Below are positions 8,618 through 17,577 of a stretch of 64,000 nucleotides of DNA, in pieces. The stretch is from GCA-003244245 sp050699515 (GTDB taxonomy: Bacteria; Actinomycetota; Actinomycetes; Mycobacteriales; Pseudonocardiaceae). A program made the translations under genes and the position numbers. The stretch is from the NCBI GenBank assembly GCA_050699515.1, contig JBOHFF010000134.1:1-64000 (forward strand), in the 5' to 3' direction. A model generated the notes under the pieces. The model had not been told where the DNA came from and did not search any database. It was given only the letters and a program-made list of their open reading frames with translations. Position 1 is the stretch's first letter, and each line of letters begins with the position of its first letter.

Positions 8618-9475
8618 CTACGGCAAAGTCAAGATCTCCGCCCCGGCCGCGGTGACGACCAGAGTGTGCTCGAACTGCGCGGTACGTTGCTTGTCCTTGG
8701 TGGTCACCGTCCAGCCATCCTGCCACATGTCGTAGTCGACCGCGCCCAGCGTGATCATCGGCTCGATGGTGAAGGTCATCCCTTCCTCCAGGACGGTGTC
8801 CACGGCGGGCTCTTCGTAGTGCAGTACGACCAGCTTGCCGTGGAAGGAGCGGCCGATGCCGTGGCCGGTGAAGTCCCGGACCACGCCGTAACCGAAGCGT
8901 TTGGCATAGGCCTCGATGACCCGGCCGATCACGTTGAGCTGCCGACCCACCCGCACCGCGCGGATCCCGCGCATCATCGCCTCGTGGGTGCGCTCGACCA
9001 GCAGCCGGTCTTCCTCGGCAACGTCACCGGCGAGGAAGGTGGCGTTGGTGTCGCCGTGCACCCCGCCGATAAAGGCAGTGACGTCGATATTGACGATGTC
9101 ACCGTCCTCGATCACCGTCGAGTCCGGGATGCCGTGGCAGATCACCTCGTTCAGCGAGGTGCAGCACGATTTGGGAAAGCCCTTGTAGCCCAGCGTCGAG
9201 GGATAGGCTCCGTGATCGATCAGGTATTCGTGCACCACCCGGTCGACCTCATCGGTCGTGACGCCGGGCGCCACCGCCCGGCCACCCTCGGCGAGCGCCT
9301 GCGCGGCGATCCGCCCCGCCACCCGCATCGCCTCGATCACCTCGGGCGGTTGGGTGCACGATTCGGTGCACGGGCTGGGCTTGGCCTTCCCCACGTACTC
9401 CGGTCGCCGGATCTCCGGCGGGACCGGACGCGTCGGTGTCTGACGGCCGGGACGCAGCGCAGTTCGCACGGGCAT
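8618..9475 (-). CDS. map: Methionine aminopeptidase, type Ic with N-terminal extension
   Basis: It removes the initiator methionine from new proteins as a two-metal hydrolase. From the ATG at 9475 it has 285 residues. The proline-rich N-terminus (TRPVPPEIRRPEYVGK) is the extension typical of actinobacterial MetAP1c. Metal ligands are recognisable in NIDVTAFIGGVHGDTNATF (two Asp), GHGIGRSFH (His), FTIEPM (Glu) and the final Glu in FEHT. It lies between the PBP lipoprotein and cobQ. An earlier in-frame start at 9514 would overlap the PBP gene end. Confidence 0.94.
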   Translation of the reverse strand: MPVRTALRPGRQTPTRPVPPEIRRPEYVGKAKPSPCTESCTQPPEVIEAMRVAGRIAAQALAEGGRAVAPGVTTDEVDRVVHEYLIDHGAYPSTLGYKGFPKSCCTSLNEVICHGIPDSTVIEDGDIVNIDVTAFIGGVHGDTNATFLAGDVAEEDRLLVERTHEAMMRGIRAVRVGRQLNVIGRVIEAYAKRFGYGVVRDFTGHGIGRSFHGKLVVLHYEEPAVDTVLEEGMTFTIEPMITLGAVDYDMWQDGWTVTTKDKQRTAQFEHTLVVTAAGAEILTLP

Positions 9476-9510
9476 ACTCCCCACTCTATGCCGGTGACGG
9501 TGGTGCACCG

Positions 9511-11319
9511 TCACGGTGTGGGCAACGCGGACAGGAAGCGCCCGGAGACCTCCAGCGCTGGGCCGGAGGAACCCGCGCCGACGACCAGGGTCGCGAACGC
9601 AAGATCTCCCCGAAACCCGACGAACCAGCCGTGCGCACCGAGCTGTGCGTCCTCCGCGGTCCCGGTCTTGCCGAACAGCTGACCCTGGCCGGTCAACGCC
9701 TTGGCGGTGCCCTGGATCACCGTTTCACGCATCATCACCCGCACCGCGTCGGCTATCTCACGTGGGATCGGTGCCACCGGTCCCAGGGCCACGTTGGTCT
9801 GCCGGCCCCTGATCAGCACCGGGGTCGGGACCTGACCCCCGGCTGCCACCGTCGCGGCCACCAGCGCCATGCCGAACGGGCTGGCCAGGACCCTGCCCTG
9901 ACCGAATCCGTTCTCCGCACGCCGCACCATCGACTCCGAGGGAGGGACCTGACCGGTGATGGTGGTGATGCCGGCGATGTCGTAGTCCAGCCCGATGCCC
10001 ATCTGGTGCGCCGCATCGGTCAGTGCACCGGCTCCCAGCCGGGCTGCCAGCTGCGCGAAAGTGGTGTTGCAGGACCGGGCGAACGCGGTGTGCAGCGGCA
10101 CCGTGCCCAGATCGACAAAGCGGTCGTTGGGCACGACCCGCTCCCCGATGATGGTGGTCGCTGGGCAGGCCACCGGTGAGTCCACCGTGACCTGCCCAGC
10201 CTCCAAAGCCGCCACCGCCGTGACTATCTTGAACGTGGAGCCCGGCGGGTAGCGCCCGATCAGCGCCACCGCGGCTTGCACGTCAGCCAGGTCGTTCTGC
10301 GCGACCGCGAGGATCTCCCCGGTAGAGGGTTGAATCGCGACGATCATCGCCGGGTTGGGCACCGTGGCAAGGGCCTGCTCTCCGGCAGCCTGCACGGCAC
10401 GGTCGACCGTGGTGGTCAGGCTCGGCACGACCCGAGGCGGCGCGACGGCGAGGGTCTCGACCTCCTCACCCCTGGGATCCACCGTGACGACGCGCCATCC
10501 GGCGGCATTGGCGAGTTCCTCGGCAACCACCCCGCGGATACCCGCCACCAGCTGGGTGGCGAAGTCCCGGTTGGGTCCCAGTAGTTGCTGCTGGGTAGGG
10601 AAACTCACCCCGGGCAGGTCGTAGATCCGATCCCGCACCGATTGGTAGTCGCGCTCCCGCAGCACCGCCACCGAACTGGGCTGTCCCGGCGGGGACGCGT
10701 TGGCCCCCGCGATGATCGATTGTTGGGTGATCAGCGGGTCGAACTGCACCAGGGCGGCCGCCAGGGCGGTGGCCACCGCAGCCAGATCCGGGGTCTTGCC
10801 GCGGTCCAGCGCGATCGTGACCACGGTCTGCCAGGTGAACAACGGTGTCCCGGCACGGTCGAGCACTCCGACCGGGTCGGCAGGCACCTCGCGTAGCGCC
10901 AGCCGTTGACCCGCAGACAGGCGTGGATGTAGCACCGTTGGAGTCCACCGCACTGACCAGCCGGCGTCGGAGGGGACGAGCTCGAGCTCGCCCGAGTACC
11001 GCCATTGCCGGCTCGCGCCCAGATCCCAGCGCGCGGAGAAGGACGCTGAGGCGATGCGGTCACCGGAGCGGACACCGCCCAGGGAGAGCTCCACCCGCTG
11101 CGGTCTCAGTTCTTCGCGAACCAGCCGGATCAAGCCGGTAGCGGCCACCGGATCGTCGGTGAGCCGCCCGGCTGCGGCGGCATCGCCCCGGGCCACCGCC
11201 TCGAGGAACGCCACTGCCGTGTCCTGCGGCTTGGACCCGAAAATCCCGCAGCCGGCCAGCAACGAACCCAGGCCGAGAGCAACCGCCACGACGGCGGCTA
11301 CCAGACGTTGTCGGCGCAC
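9511..11319 (-). CDS. Penicillin-binding lipoprotein (class B-like transpeptidase)
   Basis: The 602-residue product is a cell-wall D,D-transpeptidase related to M. tuberculosis Rv2864c. A signal peptide ends in the lipobox LLAGC with the lipidated Cys at 24. An NTF2-like domain (about 30-135) and a dimerisation region precede the transpeptidase domain. The active-site serine is S361 in STFK, SCN is at 416-418 and KTG at 551-553, so all three penicillin-binding motifs are intact. It therefore acts outside the membrane, cross-linking peptidoglycan, and could contribute to beta-lactam tolerance. The start is a GTG at 11319. The gene is separated from map by 35 bp. Confidence 0.92.
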   Translation of the reverse strand: MRRQRLVAAVVAVALGLGSLLAGCGIFGSKPQDTAVAFLEAVARGDAAAAGRLTDDPVAATGLIRLVREELRPQRVELSLGGVRSGDRIASASFSARWDLGASRQWRYSGELELVPSDAGWSVRWTPTVLHPRLSAGQRLALREVPADPVGVLDRAGTPLFTWQTVVTIALDRGKTPDLAAVATALAAALVQFDPLITQQSIIAGANASPPGQPSSVAVLRERDYQSVRDRIYDLPGVSFPTQQQLLGPNRDFATQLVAGIRGVVAEELANAAGWRVVTVDPRGEEVETLAVAPPRVVPSLTTTVDRAVQAAGEQALATVPNPAMIVAIQPSTGEILAVAQNDLADVQAAVALIGRYPPGSTFKIVTAVAALEAGQVTVDSPVACPATTIIGERVVPNDRFVDLGTVPLHTAFARSCNTTFAQLAARLGAGALTDAAHQMGIGLDYDIAGITTITGQVPPSESMVRRAENGFGQGRVLASPFGMALVAATVAAGGQVPTPVLIRGRQTNVALGPVAPIPREIADAVRVMMRETVIQGTAKALTGQGQLFGKTGTAEDAQLGAHGWFVGFRGDLAFATLVVGAGSSGPALEVSGRFLSALPTP

Positions 11320-11373
11320 GGCGGCGAGTATGCCCCCTCCCCATGTTGCGTACAGCGACGAATCAGAACAGCA

Positions 11374-12231
11374 TCAGAACAGCACCGTGGCGAAGCAGCC
11401 CACTTGGGTGAAGCCGACCCGGCGGTATGCCGCGCGGGCCGGCTGGTTGTAGCCGTTGACGTAAAGGCTGGCGATGCGGCCCATCCGCTGCAGGCGCAGC
11501 ACCACGGCCGCCGTCGCGCTCGCCGCCAGGCCCTGCCCACGCCGATCCGGATGCACCCAGACACCCTGGATCTGGCCGACCGTGGACGACATCGCCCCGA
11601 TCTCCGCTTTGAACACCACCTCATCTGCCTCGAACCGGGCGAACGCGCGACCTGCCGCGATCAGATCCGCGACCCGGGACCGGTACCCGGCACCGCCGTC
11701 GGGAAACCGCGGATCGACCCCCACCTCCTCGGTGAACATCGCTACGGAGGCCGGCAGGTAACGGTCCAACTCCTCGGGACGCACCACTCGCACCAGCGGG
11801 TCCGCCGGCAGCCGGGGTGGCTCGGCGAGCACCAGCAGCGGCTGGTCCGGGCGCTCCTCCCGGGCCGGGCCCCAACAGTCGCACAGCTGCGACCACAGCT
11901 CAAGCACATGATCAGCCGGCCCCACCATCGACGAGCAGGATCGGGGGGCCCGCCCCGCCCGGTCGGCGAAAGCCTGGATCGCCGAGCGTCCACCGCACAG
12001 CGGAACGAGGTTGGCACCGGAGAAGCAGAGCCCCTCCAGCTCACCGTCGTGCCCCAGATCAGGGTCACTGGAGAACCCCCACAACTCCCCGCCGAGCCGC
12101 CACGGATCCAGGCCGCCGTGCTCGATCCGCGCGGCAACCATGCAGGAGGGCACCGGGTCAGTGGCGAGCACCGCGCGGACACTGCGTACATAGCGGTCGT
12201 CCAGCAGGTGCGCGCCAGCGTGCTTGAGCAC
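11374..12231 (-). CDS. GNAT acetyltransferase with DUF4081-like N-terminal half
   Basis: Two halves are visible. An N-terminal region (AARIEHGGLDPWRLGGELWGF) is typical of the DUF4081 proteins conserved beside ispG. A C-terminal GNAT fold has the acetyl-CoA loop HPDRRGQGLA followed by the usual NGYNQPARAAYRRVGF. The substrate is unknown; the orthologue by position is Rv2867c. The start is uncertain: the GTG at 12231 avoids overlap with ispG, while the frame stays open to 12318 inside ispG. Confidence 0.8.
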   Translation of the reverse strand: MLKHAGAHLLDDRYVRSVRAVLATDPVPSCMVAARIEHGGLDPWRLGGELWGFSSDPDLGHDGELEGLCFSGANLVPLCGGRSAIQAFADRAGRAPRSCSSMVGPADHVLELWSQLCDCWGPAREERPDQPLLVLAEPPRLPADPLVRVVRPEELDRYLPASVAMFTEEVGVDPRFPDGGAGYRSRVADLIAAGRAFARFEADEVVFKAEIGAMSSTVGQIQGVWVHPDRRGQGLAASATAAVVLRLQRMGRIASLYVNGYNQPARAAYRRVGFTQVGCFATVLF

Positions 12232-12265
12232 GTCGGCTAGCCTGCCAGAGCAGCAACTGGTGGTC

Positions 12266-13405
12266 TCAGGAACCCTCCTGCGCCAAGCGGAACGCTTCCT
12301 CGATGAGCGTCTCGACAATCTGCGACTCGGGCACGGTCTTGATCACTTCGCCGCGGACGAAGATCTGGCCCTTGCCATTGCCCGAGGCCACCCCGAGGTC
12401 AGCTTCGCGGGCCTCCCCCGGCCCGTTGACCACGCAGCCCATCACAGCCACCCGTAGCGGCATCTCCATGCCTTCCAGGCCCGCGGTCACCTCCTCGGCG
12501 AGCTTGTAGACATCCACCTGGGCGCGACCGCAGGACGGGCAGGACACGATCTCCAGCCGGCGGGTCCGCAGGTTCAGCGACTCCAGGATCTGCCGGCCGA
12601 CCTTGACCTCCTCGACCGGCGGCGCGGACAGCGAGACCCGGATGGTGTCGCCGATGCCCTGGCTGAGCAACGCCCCGAATGCGGTGGCCGACTTGATGGT
12701 GCCCTGGAACGCCGGACCGGCCTCGGTGACGCCGAGATGCAGCGGGTAGTCACACTGCGCCGCGAGTTGCTCGTAGGCCCGCACCATGACGACCGGGTCG
12801 TGGTGCTTCACCGAAATCTTGATGTCGTGGAAGTCGTGCTCGGCGAACAGGCTCGCCTCCCACAACGCGGAGGCGACCAGCGCCTCCGGGGTCGCCTTGC
12901 CGTACTTGGCCAGGATCTTGGGGTCCAGCGACCCGGCGTTCACGCCGATCCGGATCGGCGTACCGGCGTCCTTCGCGGCCTTCGCAATCTCGGCGACCCG
13001 GTCGTCGAAGCGCTTGATGTTCCCCGGGTTGACCCGCACCGCCGCGCACCCCGCCTCGATGGCGGCGAAGACGTACTTGGGCTGGAAGTGGATATCGGCG
13101 ATCACCGGGATCCGGGACTTGCGCGCGATGACCGGCAGTGCCGCGGCATCGTCGGCGCTCGGGACGGCCACCCGCACGATGTCACAGCCGGCCGCGGTGA
13201 GCTCGGCGATCTGCTGCAGGGTGGCGTCGATGTCGGCGGTGAGCGTGGTGGTCATCGACTGCACCGACACCCGATGCTCGCTACCCACACCCACCGTCCC
13301 GACCAGCACCTGACGGGTCTTGCGCCGCGGCGCAAGCACCGGCGGCGGCACGGCGGGCATGCCGATCAGCAGGGAGGACCCGGATCCATCGGTGGCGGCG
13401 CTCAT
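12266..13405 (-). CDS. ispG: 4-hydroxy-3-methylbut-2-enyl diphosphate synthase
   Basis: IspG (GcpE) is the [4Fe-4S] enzyme of the MEP isoprenoid pathway that converts ME-cPP to HMBPP. The 379-residue protein carries the cluster cysteines in CPSCGRAQVD and GCVVNGPGEA near the C-terminus, and the TIM-barrel blocks (SVQSMTTT, VRVNPGNI, RIGVNAGSLD) are intact. Its ATG overlaps the stop of the upstream rip1 (ATGA), indicating translational coupling. With dxr two genes upstream, it makes this a partial MEP operon that also supplies isoprene units for the prenyltransferase at 3739 (inference). Confidence 0.96.
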   Translation of the reverse strand: MSAATDGSGSSLLIGMPAVPPPVLAPRRKTRQVLVGTVGVGSEHRVSVQSMTTTLTADIDATLQQIAELTAAGCDIVRVAVPSADDAAALPVIARKSRIPVIADIHFQPKYVFAAIEAGCAAVRVNPGNIKRFDDRVAEIAKAAKDAGTPIRIGVNAGSLDPKILAKYGKATPEALVASALWEASLFAEHDFHDIKISVKHHDPVVMVRAYEQLAAQCDYPLHLGVTEAGPAFQGTIKSATAFGALLSQGIGDTIRVSLSAPPVEEVKVGRQILESLNLRTRRLEIVSCPSCGRAQVDVYKLAEEVTAGLEGMEMPLRVAVMGCVVNGPGEAREADLGVASGNGKGQIFVRGEVIKTVPESQIVETLIEEAFRLAQEGS

Positions 13406-14610
13406 CGGTTCAGCCGGATGGGATTGACGATGTCAGCGGTGAGGGTCAGCAGGCTCACCCCGATGAACACGAGCACCACCACATACGTCAGCGGCATCAG
13501 CCGGGTGTAGTCCACCGGGGGACCGTTGGCTCGGCCAGTGGCTCGCCGGATGACGTTACGGACGGCTTCGTAGACGTTCACCGCGATGTGCCCACCGTCC
13601 AGTGGCAGCAGCGGCAGCAGGTTGAACACCCCGAGGAACAGGTTCAGCGCCACGAGCAGGAACAGGAAGAACCACCACGCGCCGAAGTCCACGGCGTCAC
13701 CACCGAGCACGCTGGCCCCAACCACGCTCATAGGGGTGTCCGGACGTTGCTCCCCGGCGATCCGCTCCAGCAGCGCCGGGATGCGCTGCGGGAACGCCTT
13801 GAGGCCCTCCCAGGTGTTGGCGAACATGATGCCGGTGAAGGCGACGCTCTGGCTCACCGCGGCCACCGGGTCGTAACGCTCAGTCACAGCAGCTCGGCGT
13901 GGCGGCGAGATGCCGATCGCCCCGACCAGCTCCGCACCCCTGCCACCCAGCACCGAGGCCGGAACTCGGGCCACATCGACCACCACCGTGCGCTGCTGCC
14001 CACTGCGGTCGAATCGCACCTCGGTCGGGCCGGACCGGCTGTGGATAGCGGTGACCAGCTCAGCGAAGTCGCGCACCGGGGTACCCGCCACCGCCAGCAC
14101 CCGGTCACCCGGGGCCAGCCCCGCGTTTCTGGCCGGCGCCGGCGAGCCGGGCTGGCAGGCGCCATCAGCCCGCGCGGTGAGGCATGGGCTGACCGCGGAC
14201 ACCACCGCCGGGGGTGGCGTGGGGTCGAGGTTGGGCAGACCGGTCGAGACCGCCATCACGTAGATCAGCACGATGCCCAGCGCGAAGTGCGTCAGCGAGC
14301 CGGCGGAGAGCACCACGACCCGCTGCCAGGTGGGAAACCGGAAGAACGCCCGCTTACGGTCGTCAGGGTCCGGTAGCTCCTCCAGCGAGGTCATCCCCGC
14401 GATGTCGCAGAAGCCACCGGCCGGGATCGCTTTGATCCCGTACTCGGTCTCGCCCCGGCGGAAGGAGAACAGGGTGGGCCCGAAGCCGATGAAGTAGCGG
14501 CGCACCTTCATCCCGAAGGCTTTCGCGCTGTACATGTGGCCCGCCTCGTGCAAGGCGATGGACAACCCGATAGCCACCGCGAACAGCACAACCCCCAGCA
14601 CGAACGTCAC
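13402..14610 (-). CDS. rip1: Site-2 intramembrane zinc protease (Rip1/RseP family)
   Basis: The 402-residue membrane protease cleaves anti-sigma factors and other membrane proteins within the bilayer. The zinc motif HEAGH is at residues 21-25 in the first transmembrane segment, a PDZ domain lies near the middle (APARNAGLAPGDRVLAVAGT), and the third zinc ligand sits in LLPLLPLDGGH in a late transmembrane helix. It starts inside the dxr stop (ATGA overlap) and ends inside the ispG start. The order dxr-rip1-ispG is the usual actinobacterial one. Confidence 0.95.
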   Translation of the reverse strand: MTFVLGVVLFAVAIGLSIALHEAGHMYSAKAFGMKVRRYFIGFGPTLFSFRRGETEYGIKAIPAGGFCDIAGMTSLEELPDPDDRKRAFFRFPTWQRVVVLSAGSLTHFALGIVLIYVMAVSTGLPNLDPTPPPAVVSAVSPCLTARADGACQPGSPAPARNAGLAPGDRVLAVAGTPVRDFAELVTAIHSRSGPTEVRFDRSGQQRTVVVDVARVPASVLGGRGAELVGAIGISPPRRAAVTERYDPVAAVSQSVAFTGIMFANTWEGLKAFPQRIPALLERIAGEQRPDTPMSVVGASVLGGDAVDFGAWWFFLFLLVALNLFLGVFNLLPLLPLDGGHIAVNVYEAVRNVIRRATGRANGPPVDYTRLMPLTYVVVLVFIGVSLLTLTADIVNPIRLNR

Positions 14611-15854
14611 GCGTCACTCCTCCCGGCCCTGGCAAGTCGGCCGCCCAGCAGCTCCGTGACCCTGATCCGGGCCCAGTCCTCGGCAGCCAGCACGTCCTCC
14701 ACCGTAGTCGGGTCGGCTCGCCACCCCGACGACTCGTCCAACACCGCCGCCACCGCGTCGACGATCCCACGAAAAGCGGTGCGGCCGTCGAGGAAGGCGG
14801 CCACCGCCTCCTCGTTAGCCGCGTTGAAGACCGCCGGAACGCAACCACCCGCCGCGCCCGCCGCCTTCGCCAACTCGATGGCGGGGAAGGTCTCGGTGTC
14901 CACCGGCTCGAACGTCCAGCTCGCCGGGCTGTTGAAATCACACGCCGGCGCCGCATCGGGAACCCGGTCCGGCCAGCCCAGCGCCAGCGCGATCGGCAAC
15001 CGCATGTCGGGCGGGCTGGCCTGGGCGATCGTCGAGCCGTCGGTGAAGGTGACCATCGAGTGAATCACCGACTGGGGGTGCACCACCACGTCGATGCGAT
15101 CGTAGGGTATGCCGAACAGCAGATGGGTCTCGATCACCTCCAGGCCCTTGTTCATCAGGGTGGCGGAGTTCACCGTGACCACCGGGCCCATCCGCCAGGT
15201 CGGGTGCGCCAGCGCCTGCTCGGCCGTGACGCCCTCGAGCTGCTCGGGCCGGCGCCCGCGGAACGGGCCTCCGGAGGCGGTGAGCACCAGCCGGGACACC
15301 TCCGCCCGGCTGCCGGCCCGCAGGCACTGGGCGAGGGCGGAGTGCTCGGAGTCCACCGGCACGATCTGGCCGGGCGCGGCGGCGCCGGTGACCAGGGTGC
15401 CCCCCGCTACCAGGGACTCCTTGTTGGCCAACGCCAGGGTGGCGCCGCTGCGCAGGGCCGCCAGCGTCGGCGTCAGGCCGCGGGACCCTGTGATGCCGTT
15501 GAGCACCACGTCGGCCGGCTGGGTCGCGACCAGCTCTTCTGCTGCCTTGGAGCCGACCAGGATCCGGGGCATCCGGTAGCCACCCCGGTCGTAGCCGCAG
15601 CGCTGGGCTTCAGCGAACAGCGCCAGCTGCAGGTCCTGCGCCGCCCGACCGCGGGCAATGGCGACGGCGGGAGCGCCGGTCTGGAGTACCTGGGCAGCCA
15701 GCGTCTGCGGATCCGCGCCGCCGGCAGCGAGCCCGACGACCCGGAAGCGCTGCGGGTTGCGGTGCACCACGTCCAGCGCCTGGATACCGATCGACCCGGT
15801 ACTGCCCAGCAGCAGGACCGAGCGGGGCTGGGGCGAGGCGTCCATCCAGGTCAT
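14607..15854 (-). CDS. dxr: 1-deoxy-D-xylulose 5-phosphate reductoisomerase
   Basis: Dxr carries out the first committed step of the MEP pathway, converting DXP to 2-C-methylerythritol 4-phosphate with NADPH. The NADPH-binding LLLGSTGSIG is close to the N-terminus. The metal/substrate blocks are visible as VPVDSEHSAL, LTASGGPFRGR and TWRMGPVVTVNSATLMNKGLE (the last about 20 residues long in part). ATGs at 15854 and 15845 both suit; the first is chosen for the GGAA just upstream. Fosmidomycin would be the expected inhibitor. It heads the dxr-rip1-ispG operon, divergent from the small membrane gene at 15939. Confidence 0.95.
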   Translation of the reverse strand: MTWMDASPQPRSVLLLGSTGSIGIQALDVVHRNPQRFRVVGLAAGGADPQTLAAQVLQTGAPAVAIARGRAAQDLQLALFAEAQRCGYDRGGYRMPRILVGSKAAEELVATQPADVVLNGITGSRGLTPTLAALRSGATLALANKESLVAGGTLVTGAAAPGQIVPVDSEHSALAQCLRAGSRAEVSRLVLTASGGPFRGRRPEQLEGVTAEQALAHPTWRMGPVVTVNSATLMNKGLEVIETHLLFGIPYDRIDVVVHPQSVIHSMVTFTDGSTIAQASPPDMRLPIALALGWPDRVPDAAPACDFNSPASWTFEPVDTETFPAIELAKAAGAAGGCVPAVFNAANEEAVAAFLDGRTAFRGIVDAVAAVLDESSGWRADPTTVEDVLAAEDWARIRVTELLGGRLARAGRSDA

Positions 15855-15938
15855 TGTTCCCGATGACAGCAAAGTAACGCGTGCACAGCGGCCTCACACG
15901 GATCACACTGGCCTTGAGTGCACTCGGAGGGAGTGGGC

Positions 15939-16211
15939 ATGAGCATTCTCGGCTGGATTGTCCTCGGGCTGATCGCCGGCGCCATCGCTAAACTGATCAT
16001 GCCGGGTAATGACCCCGGCGGCTTCATCGTCACCATCCTATTGGGTATCGTCGGAGCCTTGATCGGCGGGTTCCTCGGCAGCCTCATTCTGGGGCAAGGT
16101 CTGGGATCGTTCTGGAATCTTCAGACCTGGATCGTCGCGATCATCGGATCACTCATCTTGTTGATCATCTACCGGCTCGCCATCGGACGACGGGGAGTGT
16201 GGCGCTACTGA
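15939..16211 (+). CDS. GlsB/YeaQ/YmgE-family small membrane protein
   Basis: The 90-residue protein has three hydrophobic segments rich in glycine (ILGWIVLGLIAGAIAKLIMPG, FIVTILLGIVGALIGGFLGS in part, and WIVAIIGSLILLIIYRL), the signature of transglycosylase-associated stress membrane proteins. The conserved PGNDPGG loop follows the first helix. The ATG at 15939 has a GGAGG site; a longer frame from 15918 lacks one. Function in the family is unknown beyond association with envelope or acid stress. It is transcribed away from dxr. Confidence 0.85.
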   Translation: MSILGWIVLGLIAGAIAKLIMPGNDPGGFIVTILLGIVGALIGGFLGSLILGQGLGSFWNLQTWIVAIIGSLILLIIYRLAIGRRGVWRY

Positions 16212-16284
16212 CACTGCTGAGCCGGCGGGACCGGGCACATTGCCGGATCCCACCGGCTCCCCAGCGGTGTGCGATGATGCCAGG

Positions 16285-16566
16285 GTGGCTGTGACCGACC
16301 AGCATCCCGCCGGAGCGCACTCCCCCCACGATGCCTACGAACCGGAGCGGGAACCGTCGGCCGACTGGGGCTGGCATGGGGGCTTCCCCCGAGCCGGCAA
16401 GATCGCCGGATGGGTCACCGCGTTCGCGCTTTTCGCGATGCTCATCGGTAATCACCTCGGCCGCGTAGAGGACGCCTACCTGATCGGCCTCGGCACGCTC
16501 CTTGTGGTGATACTGCTCGCCAGCCACCTGAAAGCCTACAAAGCCAAGCGGCGCTGGCGGGATTGA
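16285..16566 (+). CDS. DUF2631-family membrane protein
   Basis: A small protein of about 93 residues has a polar N-terminus, the conserved block EPSADWGWHGGFPRAGKIAGW, and two transmembrane helices ending in a basic tail (KAYKAKRRWRD). This is the DUF2631 pattern found in actinobacteria near dxr. The function is unknown. GTGs at 16285 and 16291 are equally likely starts. Its stop codon overlaps the TTG start of the next gene. Confidence 0.75.
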   Translation: MAVTDQHPAGAHSPHDAYEPEREPSADWGWHGGFPRAGKIAGWVTAFALFAMLIGNHLGRVEDAYLIGLGTLLVVILLASHLKAYKAKRRWRD

Positions 16567-17483
16567 GCGGCTCGCCGGCCGTCGAGCTGGAGATCGGCCA
16601 CCGCAGGGTCCGGATCACCAACCCGGACCGGGTCTATTTCCCGGCCCGTGGCGAGACCAAGCTCGACCTGGCCCGCTACTACCTGGCGGTGAGCGAGGGC
16701 GTCGTGCGCGCGCTGCGGGAGCGCCCGTGCATGCTGCACCGGTTCCCCAGCGGAGTGACCGGCCCCAAGGTGCACCAGAAGCGGCTGCCCGCCGGTGCCC
16801 CGCCGTGGGTGCAGACGGTGCGGGTGGACTTCCCCTCCGGGCGCTGCGCGGACGAGCTGTGCGTCACCGACATCGCCGACGTGATCTGGGCGGTGCAGAT
16901 GAGCACCGTGGAGTTCCACCCCTGGAACACCCGCCGTGCCCACGTCGAATGCCCTGACGAGTGGCGTATCGATCTGGACCCCCAGCCTGGCACCGGGTTC
17001 GCCCAGACCCGTCAGGTGGCCATGGTGGTGCAGGAGATTCTCGCCGAGCTCGGTGCGGTGGGCTGGCCGAAGACCTCCGGCGGTCGCGGGATGCACATCT
17101 ACGTACGGATCGAGCCACGCTGGGGCTTCGCTGAGGTGCGCCGCGCGGCCCGTGCCTTCGCCGTCGAGGTGGAGCGGCGCTTACCCGATCGGGTCACCAC
17201 CGCGTGGTGGAAGCGCGACCGGATCGCCGCGGTGTTCGTCGACTGGAATCAGAACACCCGCGACCACACGATCCGCAGCGCCTATTCCGTGCGGGGCGTC
17301 CCCGAGGCGGTGGTGTCCACCCCGCTGCGCTGGGAGGAGGTCCCCGACGCCGAACCGGCCGATTTCACCCTCGCCACCGTGCCCGCACGGTTCGCCCACC
17401 TCGGCGACGTCCACGCCGGCATCGACGACGCAATATTCGACCTGACCCCCCTCCTAGAATGGGCCACCCGCAACGGATCATGA
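16563..17483 (+). CDS. LigD-type polymerase domain protein (NHEJ primase-polymerase)
   Basis: The 306-residue product corresponds to the stand-alone polymerase domain of bacterial LigD, which fills gaps and adds ribonucleotides at broken DNA ends during non-homologous end joining. Family blocks include NPDRVYFPARGETKLDLARYY (in part), the catalytic carboxylates in RIDLDPQPG, SGGRGMHIYV, and the third Asp in VFVDWNQN. It lacks nuclease and ligase domains. The start is a TTG at 16563 overlapping the upstream stop, inferred from the reading frame. A separate ATP-dependent ligase lies convergent at 17578, so the two parts of LigD are split here. No Ku gene is in the window. Confidence 0.88.
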   Translation: MSGSPAVELEIGHRRVRITNPDRVYFPARGETKLDLARYYLAVSEGVVRALRERPCMLHRFPSGVTGPKVHQKRLPAGAPPWVQTVRVDFPSGRCADELCVTDIADVIWAVQMSTVEFHPWNTRRAHVECPDEWRIDLDPQPGTGFAQTRQVAMVVQEILAELGAVGWPKTSGGRGMHIYVRIEPRWGFAEVRRAARAFAVEVERRLPDRVTTAWWKRDRIAAVFVDWNQNTRDHTIRSAYSVRGVPEAVVSTPLRWEEVPDAEPADFTLATVPARFAHLGDVHAGIDDAIFDLTPLLEWATRNGS

Positions 17484-17495
17484 CTACCACCAGTC

Positions 17496-17557
17496 TCCCG
17501 AGCTCAACAGCAGTGTCGTTGAGCCATGATCAAAAAACTCTGCTGTTGAGCTCGGGA
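17496..17557. terminator. Perfect 18-bp inverted repeat between convergent genes
   Basis: Bases 17496-17513 are the exact reverse complement of 17540-17557 (arm TCCCGAGCTCAACAGCAG), with a 26-base loop that contains CAAAAAACT. It lies exactly between the convergent polymerase and ligase genes, so a bidirectional terminator is the simplest reading. There is no clear T-tract after either arm, and the loop repeats part of an arm (TTGAGC), so a mobile extragenic palindrome is also possible. Confidence 0.6.
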
Positions 17558-17577
17558 AGCACAGAGTCGCGGGCGGG

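Noticed and set aside
7002..8735. 577-codon rightward frame
   Set aside because: It lies opposite cobQ, whose leftward product has all CobQ motifs; composition follows GC bias only.
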